35,963 nt of DNA from an uncultured Lachnospiraceae bacterium (GCA_945833775.1 CAMAGI010000013.1:1-35963); one strand, 5' to 3'. Counted from the stretch's first letter, positions 1 to 9,861 are shown. The notes: generated by a model not told the origin, from the sequence alone. Program-made: numbers and translations.

Positions 1-2477
1 GCGTCGACCGCTTCGGTAATCTCGGTTGCGGGTATTTCCGAAAACTCCTTTATGAGCGCATCGGCAATACACTCGGGGCTGCCAAAGGACAGGAATGGAT
101 TGCGGAAAAGAATATCCTCGGAGGCCAGTTCCTCCACATTGTTTTTGATATTTTCGGAATAGGAGGTTACGATGGGGCAATTGTAGTGGTTGTTGGCATC
201 CTCAAACTCCTGACGCTCATAGAAGAGCGCGGGATAGAAGATAAACTTAATGCCCTGGCGAATCAACCAGGTCACATGCCCGTGTGCCAGCTTCGCGGGA
301 TAACACTCCGACTCACTGGGGATCGACTCGATGCCGAGCTCATAGATCTGGCGGGTGGAATTGGGCGAAAGCACTACCCGATAGCCCAGTTTCGTAAAGA
401 AAGTGTGCCAGAAGGGGTAGTTTTCATACATGTTAAGTACACGAGGAATCCCGACTACACCTCTGGGCGCACAGTCGGCCTCAAGAGAGGCATAGTCAAA
501 GATACGATGCAGTTTGTATTCGAAGAGATTCGGTACACCACTCGCATTTTTCTGACCGCCGATACCGCGTTCACAGCGGTTTCCGGAGATAAACTGGCGA
601 CCGCCTGAGAATTTGTTGATCGTGAGGCGGCAGCTGTTGGTACAACCGCGACATTTTGCCATGCTGGTCTCAAATTGCAGGGCACAGATTTTTTCATAGG
701 AAAGCATGGAGGTTTCATATCCCTCCTCATACTTCTCCCGGGCGATCAGCGCGGCCCCGAAGGCTCCCATAATGCCGGCGATGTCGGGACGGACCGCATT
801 GCAGTTGGCAATCTTTTCAAAGCTGCGCAGAACGGCATCGTTGTAGAAGGTTCCGCCCTGTACAACAATATTTTTGCCGAGCTCCGACGCATCGGAGACC
901 TTGATAACCTTGAACAGTGCATTCTTTATGACGGAGTATGCAAGACCTGCGGAGATATCCGCCACGCTTGCGCCCTCCTTCTGAGCCTGCTTTACTTTTG
1001 AATTCATAAACACGGTACAACGGGTTCCCAGATCGATGGGGTGCTCTGCGAAGAGCGCGGCCTTGGCAAAATCCTGTACGCTGTAGTTGAGGGATTTGGC
1101 AAAGGTTTCAATGAAGGATCCGCACCCGGAGGAGCATGCCTCGTTGAGCTGAACGCTGTCGACGGTCTGATTTTTGATTTTGATGCATTTCATGTCCTGG
1201 CCGCCGATGTCAAGGATACAATCCACATTGGGGTCAAAGAAAGCAGCGGCGTAGTAATGGGCCACAGTCTCAACCTCACCGTCATCTAAGAGGAAAGCGG
1301 CTTTCATCAGTGCCTCGCCGTAACCTGTGGAGCAGGCTCTGACGATCTCCACATCCTCGGGCATCTGCTCATAGATTTCTTTCAGGGAACCGATGGCGGT
1401 GGTGAGGGGACTTCCGCCGTTGCCCGCATAAAATGAGTAGAGGAGGGAGCCGTCTTCTCCGACCAGAGCAATCTTTGTGGTGGTGGAGCCGGAGTCGATT
1501 CCCAGAAATGCTTTGCCATGGTACTGGGACAGGTTGCCGGTCTTTACATGGTGTCCGGCGTGGCGCGCCTTGAATGCATCGTAGGAAGCCTCATCCGCAA
1601 AGAGGGGCTCCATACGCTCGACTTCAAACTCCATCCGGATTTCGCCGGAAAGCTTATCCACCATAGCCTGCAGGGACATCTCAGGGGCATTCTGGGCATT
1701 CAGCGCAGAGCCGATGGCTGCAAAAAGGTGTGAATTCTCGGTATCAATGATATGCTCCTCGTCCAATTTCAGGGTCCGAATAAAGGCGGCTCTCAGTTGA
1801 TCCAGAAAGTGGAGAGGACCGCCCAGGAATGCAACATGTCCGCGAATCGGTTTGCCGCATGCCAGACCGGAGATTGTCTGATTGACAACCGCCTGAAAGA
1901 TGGAGGCGGCGAGATCCTCCTTGGTTGCCCCCTCGTTGATGAGAGGTTGAATGTCGGTTTTTGCAAACACACCGCAGCGGGCTGCTATGGTGTAGAGGGA
2001 CTGATAGTTTTTGGCGTATTCATTCAGCCCGGGAGCATCTGTCTGTATCAGGGATGCCATCTGATCGATGAAGGAGCCGGTACCACCTGCACAGATTCCG
2101 TTCATACGCTGTTCGACGTTTCCACCCTCAAAATAGATGATTTTGGCGTCCTCACCGCCCAGCTCAATAGCAACATCCGTCCGGGGAGCAAGCTCCTTCA
2201 GGGAGGTTGCTACCGCAATGACCTCCTGGGTGAAGGGAACACCGAGATGGTTTGCGAGGGTAAGTCCTCCGGATCCGGTGATCATCGGCTGTACTGTCAT
2301 GTTTCCGAGCTTATCATAGGCTCTATGTAAAAGAGAGGAGAGGGTTTCGCGGATGTTTGCATAATGACGCTCATAATCGGAAAACAGTATCCTGTGGGAG
2401 TCGTCCAGTATTGCAATCTTGACCGTGGTGGAACCGATATCAATGCCGAGAGTTCCGTGCATTTCCTGTGAATTCAT
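1..2477 (-). CDS. Giant 2-hydroxyacyl-CoA dehydratase activase (BadF/BadG/BcrA/BcrD ATPase family), 3' end outside window
   Basis: About 825 residues are visible and the reading frame is open to the left edge, so the gene is partial; family members of this architecture are usually about 1,400 residues. Two ASKHA ATPase domains follow one another: the first begins with [14 protein letters not shown] near residue 10 and carries a CAGGTGSF motif, the second begins with [14 protein letters not shown] and carries CSSGCGSF. A cysteine cluster (CRGCTNSC then a further Cys) and a DUF2229-like segment ([15 protein letters not shown]) follow. In characterised relatives the ASKHA domain hydrolyses ATP to drive an electron into a 2-hydroxyacyl-CoA dehydratase; the giant forms fuse this to dehydratase-like parts, and their substrate is mostly unknown. 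The start at 2477 has an AGAAAGG site (complement of 2490-2496) 12 nt upstream. The gene is divergent from the rest of the window and has its own promoter. Family assignment is secure; the reaction is not. Confidence 0.9.
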   Translation of the reverse strand, partial: MNSQEMHGTLGIDIGSTTVKIAILDDSHRILFSDYERHYANIRETLSSLLHRAYDKLGNMTVQPMITGSGGLTLANHLGVPFTQEVIAVATSLKELAPRTDVAIELGGEDAKIIYFEGGNVEQRMNGICAGGTGSFIDQMASLIQTDAPGLNEYAKNYQSLYTIAARCGVFAKTDIQPLINEGATKEDLAASIFQAVVNQTISGLACGKPIRGHVAFLGGPLHFLDQLRAAFIRTLKLDEEHIIDTENSHLFAAIGSALNAQNAPEMSLQAMVDKLSGEIRMEFEVERMEPLFADEASYDAFKARHAGHHVKTGNLSQYHGKAFLGIDSGSTTTKIALVGEDGSLLYSFYAGNGGSPLTTAIGSLKEIYEQMPEDVEIVRACSTGYGEALMKAAFLLDDGEVETVAHYYAAAFFDPNVDCILDIGGQDMKCIKIKNQTVDSVQLNEACSSGCGSFIETFAKSLNYSVQDFAKAALFAEHPIDLGTRCTVFMNSKVKQAQKEGASVADISAGLAYSVIKNALFKVIKVSDASELGKNIVVQGGTFYNDAVLRSFEKIANCNAVRPDIAGIMGAFGAALIAREKYEEGYETSMLSYEKICALQFETSMAKCRGCTNSCRLTINKFSGGRQFISGNRCERGIGGQKNASGVPNLFEYKLHRIFDYASLEADCAPRGVVGIPRVLNMYENYPFWHTFFTKLGYRVVLSPNSTRQIYELGIESIPSESECYPAKLAHGHVTWLIRQGIKFIFYPALFYERQEFEDANNHYNCPIVTSYSENIKNNVEELASEDILFRNPFLSFGSPECIADALIKEFSEIPATEITEAVD

Positions 2478-2530
2478 AAACTAACCAAACCTTTCTAAAA
2501 TAAAAAAGACAAAACAAGACATACTATCGT

Positions 2531-2559
2531 ATTATACGTCACGAATCCGTAAATTGCAA
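2531..2559 (-). promoter_or_regulatory. Promoter of the activase gene
   Basis: On the minus strand TTGCAA (2554-2559) is followed after 17 nt by a perfect TATAAT (2531-2536). It lies about 55 nt upstream of the start codon at 2477 in an AT-rich divergent intergenic region. Sigma-A type; assigned by consensus only. Confidence 0.6.
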
Positions 2560-2637
2560 TCTTCTTATTATAAAGAAAATGGAAAGATTTTGTAAATTTA
2601 CCAGATATAAAATTTTCCGAAAAAGGGAAATGTTCGG

Positions 2638-2666
2638 TTTACGAAAGCGGGTCATGGTGGTACAAT
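2638..2666 (+). promoter_or_regulatory. Promoter of the rhomboid-like gene / 2725-7687 gene cluster
   Basis: TTTACG (2638-2643), a 17-nt spacer and TACAAT (2661-2666) precede the start at 2725 by about 60 nt. It is the only convincing sigma-A promoter seen ahead of the four co-directional genes up to 7687, so it may serve them all. Confidence 0.5.
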
Positions 2667-2724
2667 ATTACAATAGCTGTAAAAAATACTTACGAGTATG
2701 CAGGACTGCAAAAGGAGATGTACC

Positions 2725-3579
2725 ATGAGTAATTTTGAAAGAAAATTCGGGAAGTATGCGATACCGAATCTGTCGCTTATTTTGATTTTGTGTTATGTGT
2801 TGGGATATATTATCATGAAGATCAATCCCTATTTCATGTTTTATCTGACACTGGATCCCTACCAGATTCTGCATGGTCAGATCTGGCGTATTTTTACCTG
2901 GATCATTCAGCCGCCTTCCGAGTTGAATGTTTTTACGATTATTATGCTGATTTTTTATTACAGCCTCGGCACCAGCCTGGAACGAACGCTTGGAACCTAC
3001 CGCTACAATGTATTCCTGATCGGCGGTATTCTGATCACTGTGGCGGCAAGCTTTGTTGGGTTGCTTTTCGGTTATGTACTCTACGGGGGCAGTATGTCTG
3101 CCGAGTTTGCGGCAAGCTACTTCGGAAACGGTGCACTTTATTTCAGCACCTATTACATCAATATGTCCATCTTTCTGGCTTATGCAATCACATTTCCAGA
3201 AATGCAGGTTCTCTTGATGTTTGTGATTCCGATTAAGGTGAAATGGCTCGGAATCCTGTACGGGGTGATGCTGGTTCTCGATTTTGTGCAGATTCCTTCG
3301 ATGTTTGTTAAACTTGCCATCGGCGCATCCCTACTGAATGTTGCCATATTTTATGTAAGAAGACGCAATCTGTCCTATCTGAAACCGAAGGAAATCAAAA
3401 GACGTACGGAATTTAAAGCAAAAGTCAACCAGATGCCGAAAATGACCGTACACAAATGTGCGGTCTGCGGGAGAACCCAGGAGGATGATCCGACTCTGGA
3501 GTTTCGGTTCTGTTCAAAATGCTCCGGCGCGAGAGAGTATTGCCAGGATCACCTGTTTACCCATAAACATATCATGTAG
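2725..3579 (+). CDS. Rhomboid-fold membrane protein with C-terminal zinc-ribbon-like tail, probably proteolytically inactive
   Basis: The protein has 284 residues. Residues 10-210 hold about six hydrophobic segments. The pattern HGQIWRIFTWI (50-60) followed by SLGTSLERTLGTYRYN (80-95) resembles the rhomboid signature of a WR loop and a 'LER.LG..R' segment. The GxSG catalytic motif is not seen; the equivalent stretch reads GNGAL (134-138), and no histidine sits in the last membrane segment, so it is probably a pseudo-protease. A basic linker (210-240) leads to a cytosolic tail with Cys245, Cys248, Cys263, Cys266, Cys273 and His276/280/282, which could bind one or two zinc ions. The start at 2725 is chosen over an in-frame ATG at 2698 because AAAGGAG (2711-2715 region) is correctly spaced from it. 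It is followed after 18 nt by the sigma-like gene. The partner of the tail is unknown. Confidence 0.75.
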   Translation: MSNFERKFGKYAIPNLSLILILCYVLGYIIMKINPYFMFYLTLDPYQILHGQIWRIFTWIIQPPSELNVFTIIMLIFYYSLGTSLERTLGTYRYNVFLIGGILITVAASFVGLLFGYVLYGGSMSAEFAASYFGNGALYFSTYYINMSIFLAYAITFPEMQVLLMFVIPIKVKWLGILYGVMLVLDFVQIPSMFVKLAIGASLLNVAIFYVRRRNLSYLKPKEIKRRTEFKAKVNQMPKMTVHKCAVCGRTQEDDPTLEFRFCSKCSGAREYCQDHLFTHKHIM

Positions 3580-3597
3580 ACGAAAAGTGAGATTGCC

Positions 3598-4344
3598 ATG
3601 AACAAAGAAGTGTTGTTTGCAAAAACCCTGGAGGATGTTCGCAAACTGGCGAAGGAGCAGGGGAATTGCGTCAGTGAAGAGCAGGTGCGGGAGGCTTTTG
3701 CCAAACTAAATCTGGACAATGACCAGTTGCAGATGGTCTTTGACTATCTGGTCAAGCATAAAGTCGGAATCGGTCAACCTGTGGATCCGGACGAGTACCT
3801 GTCCGATGAGGAGCGTAATTATCTTCAGGATTATCTGGATGAGATCGAGGCTCTCAGAAGCTATTCGGACGGCGAAGTAAAAGCTTATACGATTTCTGCT
3901 ATGGCAGGAGTGACGGATGCCCAGGCAAAGCTGGTCGAAGTCTATCTGAGGGATGTAGTGGATATTGCCAGACTTTATGTCGGACAGGGAGTTCTTTTGG
4001 AGGATTTGATCGGCGAGGGTAATCTGGCATTGTCCTTCGGTGTCGGAATGCTGGGAAGTCTGGAAAACCCGGATGAAGCTCAGGGACTCCTGATCAAAAT
4101 GGTGATGGATGCCATGGAGGACGCAATTTCTGAGAATTCCGCCAACGAGAAGGCGGACCAAAAGGTTGCCGACAAGGTGAACAAGGTGACCGACAGGGCA
4201 CGGGAATTGTCCGAGGAATTGCGGCGCAAGGTGACGGTTTCTGAACTTGCACAGGAGACCGGAATGAGCGAGAAGGCGATTCGCGAGGCAATTCGCATGA
4301 GCGGTAATCAGATAGAATATATCGAGGCATCTGCCAATGAATAA
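3598..4344 (+). CDS. Sigma-70-like protein lacking regions 2.4 and 4
   Basis: The protein has 248 residues. Residues 5-57 read like sigma region 1.1 (TLEDVRKLAKEQG...SEEQVREAF...LVKHKVGIG). Residues 76-90 resemble region 1.2. Residues 105-146 match the 2.1/2.2 core-binding helix (LVEVYLRDVVDIARLYVGQG, then LLEDLIGEGNLAL). Residues 196-236 resemble region 3 (ARELSEELRRKVTVSELAQETGMSEKAIREAI). The aromatic/basic 2.3-2.4 stretch that melts and reads the -10 element is replaced by an acidic helix (about 157-190), and the protein ends where region 4 should begin. It therefore probably binds core RNA polymerase without directing normal promoter recognition. It overlaps the next gene by 8 nt, suggesting coupled translation with a possible partner. 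Sigma homology is clear; the role is inferred. Confidence 0.75.
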   Translation: MNKEVLFAKTLEDVRKLAKEQGNCVSEEQVREAFAKLNLDNDQLQMVFDYLVKHKVGIGQPVDPDEYLSDEERNYLQDYLDEIEALRSYSDGEVKAYTISAMAGVTDAQAKLVEVYLRDVVDIARLYVGQGVLLEDLIGEGNLALSFGVGMLGSLENPDEAQGLLIKMVMDAMEDAISENSANEKADQKVADKVNKVTDRARELSEELRRKVTVSELAQETGMSEKAIREAIRMSGNQIEYIEASANE

Positions 4345-4756
4345 AACGGTGTATGAAGACTATAAATACGTTATACAGGATGTGAGTAGCGTTTATCTCG
4401 GCGCTAAATATACACTCGGTGAAATCGTTGAGAACGAAGAGCTGCTGTTTAAGGTGCGGCTGATCGTGGAACGCTACATTCTGCCGGATGCGGACCCGGA
4501 GGATTCGCTGGAGACACATCTGTATTATCTTCCCCCCGACAGCAGACTGCTCAAGATTTACCGGCAGATGAAGGCAAAGGTGAAGATCAATATCCTGGAG
4601 GATAAAAAGTCGCTCACGGGAAAAGTGAAGAGGAAATACACAACCAGGGTTTTGCCCGTCGCGGAACTGGCGCTTATGCCGGTGGAAGAGAAGGAGCGAA
4701 GGGGTGTTGTGATTCAGGAGCTTTCCGTCAATAAATTAGCGCTTCTGGCGTTTTGA
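4337..4756 (+). CDS. Conserved-looking small protein of unknown function, coupled to the sigma-like gene
   Basis: The protein has 139 residues; I do not recognise a family. The start ATG lies inside the last codons of the sigma-like gene (8-nt overlap), the usual sign of translational coupling, and only 12 nt separate its stop from the next gene. The N-terminal half is mixed acidic/hydrophobic (about 20-60). The middle (about 72-105) is strongly basic (KAKVKINILEDKKS, KVKRKYTTR). The end is hydrophobic (VNKLALLAF). No signal peptide or membrane segment is evident, so it should be cytosolic. The overlap suggests it acts with the sigma-like protein, for example as a partner or antagonist, but nothing in its sequence proves this. 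Confidence 0.7.
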   Translation: MNKTVYEDYKYVIQDVSSVYLGAKYTLGEIVENEELLFKVRLIVERYILPDADPEDSLETHLYYLPPDSRLLKIYRQMKAKVKINILEDKKSLTGKVKRKYTTRVLPVAELALMPVEEKERRGVVIQELSVNKLALLAF

Positions 4757-4768
4757 GGAGATTCGTAT

Positions 4769-7687
4769 ATGCGTATTGATGAACTGACAAGTTATGAGAT
4801 TCTGGAGAAGAGAGAGATTGCAGATTTAAAGAGCATCGGGTATCTGGTCCGTCACAAAAAGACCGGGGCGCGGATCGCACTCCTGGAAAACGATGACGAG
4901 AATAAGGTGTTCTATATCGGCTTTCGCACGCCACCCTCGGATTCCACAGGTGTGGCTCACATTCTGGAGCATTCCGTGTTGTGCGGTTCGAAAAATTTCC
5001 CGGTGAAGGATCCCTTTGTGGAGCTGGTGAAGGGTTCGCTCAATACATTTTTGAATGCCATGACCTATTCGGATAAGACACTCTATCCGGTTGCCAGCTG
5101 TAATGACAAGGATTTTCAGAATCTGATGCATGTGTATCTGGATGCGGTGTTCTACCCGAATATCTATGCCAATGAGTCCATTTTCCGACAGGAGGGCTGG
5201 CACTATGAGCTGGCTGAAGAAAGCGGCGAATTGTCCGTAAATGGCGTGGTTTACAATGAGATGAAGGGGGCCTTTTCATCACCCGATGAAGTCCTCGAAC
5301 GGGAGATTATGAATTCTCTCTATCCCGACGTGTGCTACGGCTTTGAATCCGGTGGCGATCCGGACGTGATTCCCGAGCTTTCCTATGAGGAATTTCTGGA
5401 TTTTCACAGAAGATATTATCATCCTTCCAACAGTTATATCTATCTGTACGGTAACATGGATATGGCGGAGAAGCTTCGCTATCTGGACGAGGAGTATCTC
5501 TCGGCCTTTGATGCTCTTGCCATTGATTCTGTCGTGCGGGAACAGCCTGCCTTTGCGGCACAACGGAAGGTCGAGAGAGAATACCCGATCAGTGAGGAAG
5601 AGGATGAGGAGGAGAATACGTACCTTTCCGTTAATTTCAGTGTCGGAAATACGCTGGATAAGGAATTGTACATTGCATTCCAGATCCTGGATTATGCACT
5701 TTGTTCTGCTCCCGGAGCACCGCTCAAAAAGGCGCTTGTGGAAGCCGGTATCGGAAAAGACATTTACAGCATCTATGATAACGGAATCCGCCAGCCCTAT
5801 TTCAGTGTGATTGCGAAGGACACTTCACCGGACAAAGAGGAGCAGTTTCTGGCACTTACCGAAGAAATACTTACCCGGATTGCCGAACAGGGATTTGATA
5901 AGAAGGCATTGCTTGCGGGTATCAATTATTATGAATTCAAATATCGGGAAGCGGATTTCGGTTCCTACCCGAAGGGACTGATGTATGGCCTTCAGATGAT
6001 GGACAGCTGGCTTTACGACGACACAAAGCCGTTTCTCCATATCGAGGCAAATGACACCTTTTCTGCACTTCGCCGCAAGGTTCATTCCGGCTATTTTGAA
6101 GGATTGATCCGTAAATACTTGTTGGAGAATCCCCATAGCAGCGTGGTTGTCTTAAGACCGAAAAAGGGTCTTGCCTCCCGGCTGGAAGCTGCACAGAGGG
6201 AGCGCATGGCTGCGTACAAGGCATCCCTGAGCACAGAAGAACTGGAACAGGTATGCAGTACCTATGAACGGCTTTTAGCGTTCCAGGAGAGTGAGGATTC
6301 AGCCGAGAGTCTTGCAAAGCTTCCGCTTTTGACAAGACAGGATCTGAAAAAGGAAATCGAGCCCCTTGTGCTCACCGAGAGAAAACTAGGCGACATACCG
6401 CTGTTACACCACGATCTGTTTACCAACGGCATCGGGTATCTCAGACTGATTTTTAAGCTGGATCAGATCCCCGGGGAGTTTTATCCTTATATCGGGGTTT
6501 TGAAGGGCTGTCTGGGACTTTTGGACACCGCCAATTACCAATACGGCGATCTTTTTAATGAACTGAATCTGGTAACCGGCGGCATCGCGGTTGTAAACAA
6601 TGTATACGGGGACATTCACGATATCAATGGGTACACTGCCACGATGGAGGTAAAAGCCAAGGCTCTTTACGAGAATCTGGGGAAAGCGGTCGAAATGATC
6701 GGGGAGATTTTGCTGACCAGCGATTTTCATGACACCAAGCGCCTTTACGAGATTCTGGCAGAGGGTAAATCCCGTATGCAGGCACAGATGATCTCGTCAG
6801 GACACAATGTGGCAAGCGGATGTGCTTTGGGAGGAAGTACCGTTCCTGCAAGAATTTCGGAGGAAATTTCCGGTATACCCTTTTACCGCCTGATTGCTCA
6901 TTTGGAGGAGCATTTCGAAGAAGAGAAGGAGAAACTTTCCGAGAGATTGTGCAAGCTTGCTGAAATGATCTTCCGACCGGAGAATCTGATGCTTGATTTT
7001 GTCGGGGAGGAAGCCCACCTTGAAAAGCTTGAAAACCCTGTGAAAGAGCTTGTGGGCAAGCTGTATACAACACCCGTTCCAAAGGAGAACTATGTGCCGG
7101 TACTCCGCAGAGAAAAGCTCGGTCTTAAGACCTCCGGGCAGGTACAGTATGTGTGCTGTGCCGGGAACTATCGCAAGAAGGGGCTTCCTTACAAGGGTAC
7201 ACTCAAAGTCCTGAAGGTGTTGATGGGGTATGAGTATCTCTGGGTGAATGTCCGCGTTAAGGGCGGGGCCTACGGCTGTATGTGCAGCTTCGGAAAATCC
7301 GGTGAGAGCTGCTTCGTATCCTACCGGGATCCGAATCTGGAGAAGACCATAGCCATTTATGAACATGCAGCGGAGGCAATCGAGCAGTTTCAGGCGGATG
7401 AGCGCACAATGACTCAATATGTGATCGGCGCCGTCAGTGAGATGGATACCCCCATGAATCCGGCCGCCAGGGGACTGCGTGCGCTGAGCGCTTATATGAC
7501 CGGAATTACCGAAGAATTCCTGCAGAAAGAACGGGACGAAGTGATCGGCGCTTCACCGGAGGATATCCGCAGTCTGGCAGAATATATCCGGGCATTTCTG
7601 GAGGAAGATCTGCTCTGTGTTGTGGGAAGCGCGGGAAAGATCGATGCGGCGGAAAATCTGTTTACCCGGACGGAGAACCTTTTCTAG
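4769..7687 (+). CDS. Insulinase-type zinc peptidase, PreP/Cym1 (M16C) family
   Basis: The protein has 972 residues, the usual size for single-chain M16C peptidases such as mitochondrial PreP. The inverted zinc motif HxxEH is present as HILEH (residues 64-68), with the distal glutamate ligand in VVYNEMKGAFSSPDE (Glu164). Downstream are two further M16-type domains and the C-terminal region with the KGGAYG motif near nt 7260 (RVKGGAYGCMCSFG), which closes the peptidase chamber. These enzymes degrade short unstructured peptides in a closed chamber. No signal peptide is visible, so the protein is cytosolic. The start at 4769 has GAGGAGATTC upstream, 12 nt after the preceding stop, consistent with one operon from 2725. 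The physiological substrate is unknown. Confidence 0.92.
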   Translation: MRIDELTSYEILEKREIADLKSIGYLVRHKKTGARIALLENDDENKVFYIGFRTPPSDSTGVAHILEHSVLCGSKNFPVKDPFVELVKGSLNTFLNAMTYSDKTLYPVASCNDKDFQNLMHVYLDAVFYPNIYANESIFRQEGWHYELAEESGELSVNGVVYNEMKGAFSSPDEVLEREIMNSLYPDVCYGFESGGDPDVIPELSYEEFLDFHRRYYHPSNSYIYLYGNMDMAEKLRYLDEEYLSAFDALAIDSVVREQPAFAAQRKVEREYPISEEEDEEENTYLSVNFSVGNTLDKELYIAFQILDYALCSAPGAPLKKALVEAGIGKDIYSIYDNGIRQPYFSVIAKDTSPDKEEQFLALTEEILTRIAEQGFDKKALLAGINYYEFKYREADFGSYPKGLMYGLQMMDSWLYDDTKPFLHIEANDTFSALRRKVHSGYFEGLIRKYLLENPHSSVVVLRPKKGLASRLEAAQRERMAAYKASLSTEELEQVCSTYERLLAFQESEDSAESLAKLPLLTRQDLKKEIEPLVLTERKLGDIPLLHHDLFTNGIGYLRLIFKLDQIPGEFYPYIGVLKGCLGLLDTANYQYGDLFNELNLVTGGIAVVNNVYGDIHDINGYTATMEVKAKALYENLGKAVEMIGEILLTSDFHDTKRLYEILAEGKSRMQAQMISSGHNVASGCALGGSTVPARISEEISGIPFYRLIAHLEEHFEEEKEKLSERLCKLAEMIFRPENLMLDFVGEEAHLEKLENPVKELVGKLYTTPVPKENYVPVLRREKLGLKTSGQVQYVCCAGNYRKKGLPYKGTLKVLKVLMGYEYLWVNVRVKGGAYGCMCSFGKSGESCFVSYRDPNLEKTIAIYEHAAEAIEQFQADERTMTQYVIGAVSEMDTPMNPAARGLRALSAYMTGITEEFLQKERDEVIGASPEDIRSLAEYIRAFLEEDLLCVVGSAGKIDAAENLFTRTENLF

Positions 7688-7779
7688 AAAAAAACGTCTT
7701 TTGAGGTGAGGGGATCAGAGCCGGAGCAGTTCGAAGCGATGCAATCCGGCGAATACTCCCCCAAAGGAGGATCGGGAGA

Positions 7780-8835
7780 ATGAAAAAGAAGGCAATTATG
7801 AAACAGAGAAAGTTATTTGTAATCGGGACGGTAATATTTAGTATTGTACTGTCCCTGGCGGGGTGTGGAAGCAGCGGCAGTTCTGCCCAATATGATACTG
7901 CCATGGGAACAATGATGTCGGAGAGCTATGCTCCGGCGGAGTATGCGGAATATGAAGAAGGCTCCTACGGCATGGCAAACTCGGATGGTTATGAGAGCGA
8001 AGGACTGCAGAGTGCCGCCGCGGAAGTTTCCTCAAGCCGCAAGCTGATTCGTACGGTGAATCTCGATGTGGAGACCAGAGAGTATGATCTTGTGATGGAG
8101 TCCATTGAAGAGCGGGTGGAACAGCTTGGCGGATACATAGAGAATATGGAGAACTACAACGGAAGCAGTTATTCCTATTCCCGTCCCACGCGCTATGCCA
8201 ATCTGACGCTGCGTATACCTGAGAGCAATCTGGATACTTTTCTTAATGACGTATCCCAAATCAGCAATGTGGTTCGTCGCACGGAGAGTGTCGAAGACAT
8301 TACACTTTCCTATGTGGATCTGGAGAGCCACCGGGATTCTCTCAAGGTGGAGCAGGAGCGTCTTTTGGAGCTATTAAAACAGGCGGAGAGTGTGGAGGAG
8401 ATCCTGACCATCGAGGAACGGCTTTCCGAGGTGCGGTATCGTCTGGAAAGCATGGAATCCCAGCTTCGGACCTATGATAATAAAATTCATTACAGCACGA
8501 TCTATCTGAATGTGGATGAGGTGGAGACGCTTACGCCGGTGGAGGAGGAAACCATATGGCAGCGGATCAGCGGTGGATTTTTGGAAGATCTGAGTGATGT
8601 TGCGGAAGGCCTTTTGAACTTTGTAATCTGGTTTATTACCCACATTCCGAGTCTGGTTGTTTGGGCAGCTATCATCACCGGAATTGTCTTCGCAATACGT
8701 GCATGCCGCAAAGCCGGAAAGAAGAGAAAGCTGAAAAAGGCCATGAAGATGACGGCAACGCAGATGCCGCAGACACTGCAGAACGCCGAGGCACCGGCAC
8801 AGAACACACAGAATCCCTCCGATCGAATCCGGTAA
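7780..8835 (+). CDS. DUF4349 lipoprotein
   Basis: The protein has 351 residues with a basic N-terminus, a hydrophobic core and the lipobox LAGC, so it should be lipid-anchored outside the membrane after cleavage. A Tyr/Glu-rich low-complexity stretch follows. The DUF4349 domain (about 85-250) comprises the SSRKLIRTVNLDVETREYD strand, a NLTLRIPESNLDTFL strand and a long charged coiled coil with VEEILTIEERLSEVRYRLESME. A transmembrane helix near residues 275-305 and a basic cytoplasmic tail end the protein. The start at 7780 is preceded by AAAGGAGG (7764-7770). A second in-frame ATG at 7798 is possible but lacks a better site. It lies 40 nt upstream of era. Its function is not established for the family. 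Confidence 0.88.
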   Translation: MKKKAIMKQRKLFVIGTVIFSIVLSLAGCGSSGSSAQYDTAMGTMMSESYAPAEYAEYEEGSYGMANSDGYESEGLQSAAAEVSSSRKLIRTVNLDVETREYDLVMESIEERVEQLGGYIENMENYNGSSYSYSRPTRYANLTLRIPESNLDTFLNDVSQISNVVRRTESVEDITLSYVDLESHRDSLKVEQERLLELLKQAESVEEILTIEERLSEVRYRLESMESQLRTYDNKIHYSTIYLNVDEVETLTPVEEETIWQRISGGFLEDLSDVAEGLLNFVIWFITHIPSLVVWAAIITGIVFAIRACRKAGKKRKLKKAMKMTATQMPQTLQNAEAPAQNTQNPSDRIR

Positions 8836-8875
8836 AAACGGACGTAAGACGGATTCTCATCAGAAAGGAAAGAAA

Positions 8876-9790
8876 ATGAGTACTCCTGCTTTTAAATCAG
8901 GTTTTGTGACCCTGATCGGCAGACCCAATGTGGGCAAGTCGACCTTGATGAATAAATTGATCGGTCAAAAAATTGCGATTACTTCCAGCAAACCGCAGAC
9001 AACCCGCAATCGCATACAGACTGTTTTGACCCTGGAAGAGGGACAGATCGTGTTCCTGGATACCCCCGGGATTCATAAATCCAGAAACAAACTGGGGGAA
9101 TACATGGTAAATGTTGCGGAGCGCACCTTGAATGAGGTGGATGTGATCCTGTGGCTGGTGGAGCCGACAAACTTTATCGGAGCAGGAGAACAGCATATCC
9201 TGGAACAGCTCCGCAAAACGAAAACACCGGTCATACTCGTCATCAACAAGACGGATACCATCAAGCGCGACGAAGTGCTGCCGTTTATTGACACCTACAG
9301 CAGGGAGTATGATTTTGCAGAGATCGTACCGGTCTCCGCACTCAAGGGAAACAATACCGATGAACTTGTGAAGTGTATTTTGAAATACCTTCCCTACGGA
9401 GAACCTTTCTACGATGAAGATACCATCACGGATCAGCCCATGCGCCAGATTGTGGCGGAGCTGATCCGTGAGAAGGCACTGCGGCTTTTGTCCGATGAAA
9501 TCCCGCACGGGGTGGCAGTCAGCATCGAGAAGATGAAGGAGAGAGGAAACATCTGCGATATTGAGGCAACGATTGTCTGCGAACGGGATTCCCACAAGGG
9601 TATTATCATCGGAAAAGGCGGGAGTATGCTGAAAAAGATCGGTTCCCAGGCCCGCCCCGAGATGGAGGAATTGTTGGAAATGAAGGTGAATCTCCAACTT
9701 TGGGTGAAGGTGAAAAAGGACTGGCGGGACAGCGATTTCCTCTTGAAGAATTTTGGATATAATCCAAAAGATTTGGAACCCGGCGAATAG
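8876..9790 (+). CDS. era: GTPase Era, ribosome assembly factor
   Basis: The protein has 304 residues, the typical length. GTPase motifs are all present: G1 GRPNVGKS (15-22), G2 region with QTTRNRIQT (41-49), G3 DTPG (62-65), G4 NKTD (124-127) and G5 VSALKG. The C-terminal KH domain carries IIIGKGGSMLKKIG and the closing LKVNLQLWVKVKKDWR-like segment. Era binds the 3' end of 16S rRNA and acts in 30S maturation at the membrane-proximal cytosol. An AAAGGAAAG site precedes the start. The order era–(small gene)–recO is common in Firmicutes and supports the assignment. Confidence 0.98.
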   Translation: MSTPAFKSGFVTLIGRPNVGKSTLMNKLIGQKIAITSSKPQTTRNRIQTVLTLEEGQIVFLDTPGIHKSRNKLGEYMVNVAERTLNEVDVILWLVEPTNFIGAGEQHILEQLRKTKTPVILVINKTDTIKRDEVLPFIDTYSREYDFAEIVPVSALKGNNTDELVKCILKYLPYGEPFYDEDTITDQPMRQIVAELIREKALRLLSDEIPHGVAVSIEKMKERGNICDIEATIVCERDSHKGIIIGKGGSMLKKIGSQARPEMEELLEMKVNLQLWVKVKKDWRDSDFLLKNFGYNPKDLEPGE

Positions 9791-9861
9791 AAAAGAACAA
9801 AAACGCAGACCCTAATGACAGGTACCACAGAGAAAAAATCTTTCATTGGGGGGACGAACGG

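Noticed and set aside
1752-2330. 192-codon forward frame opposite the activase gene
   Set aside because: The minus-strand frame is open from 2477 to the edge with both ATPase domains; the forward frame is its shadow.
8897-9697. 266-codon open frame antisense to era
   Set aside because: Era is complete and conserved; the antisense frame has no recognisable protein.
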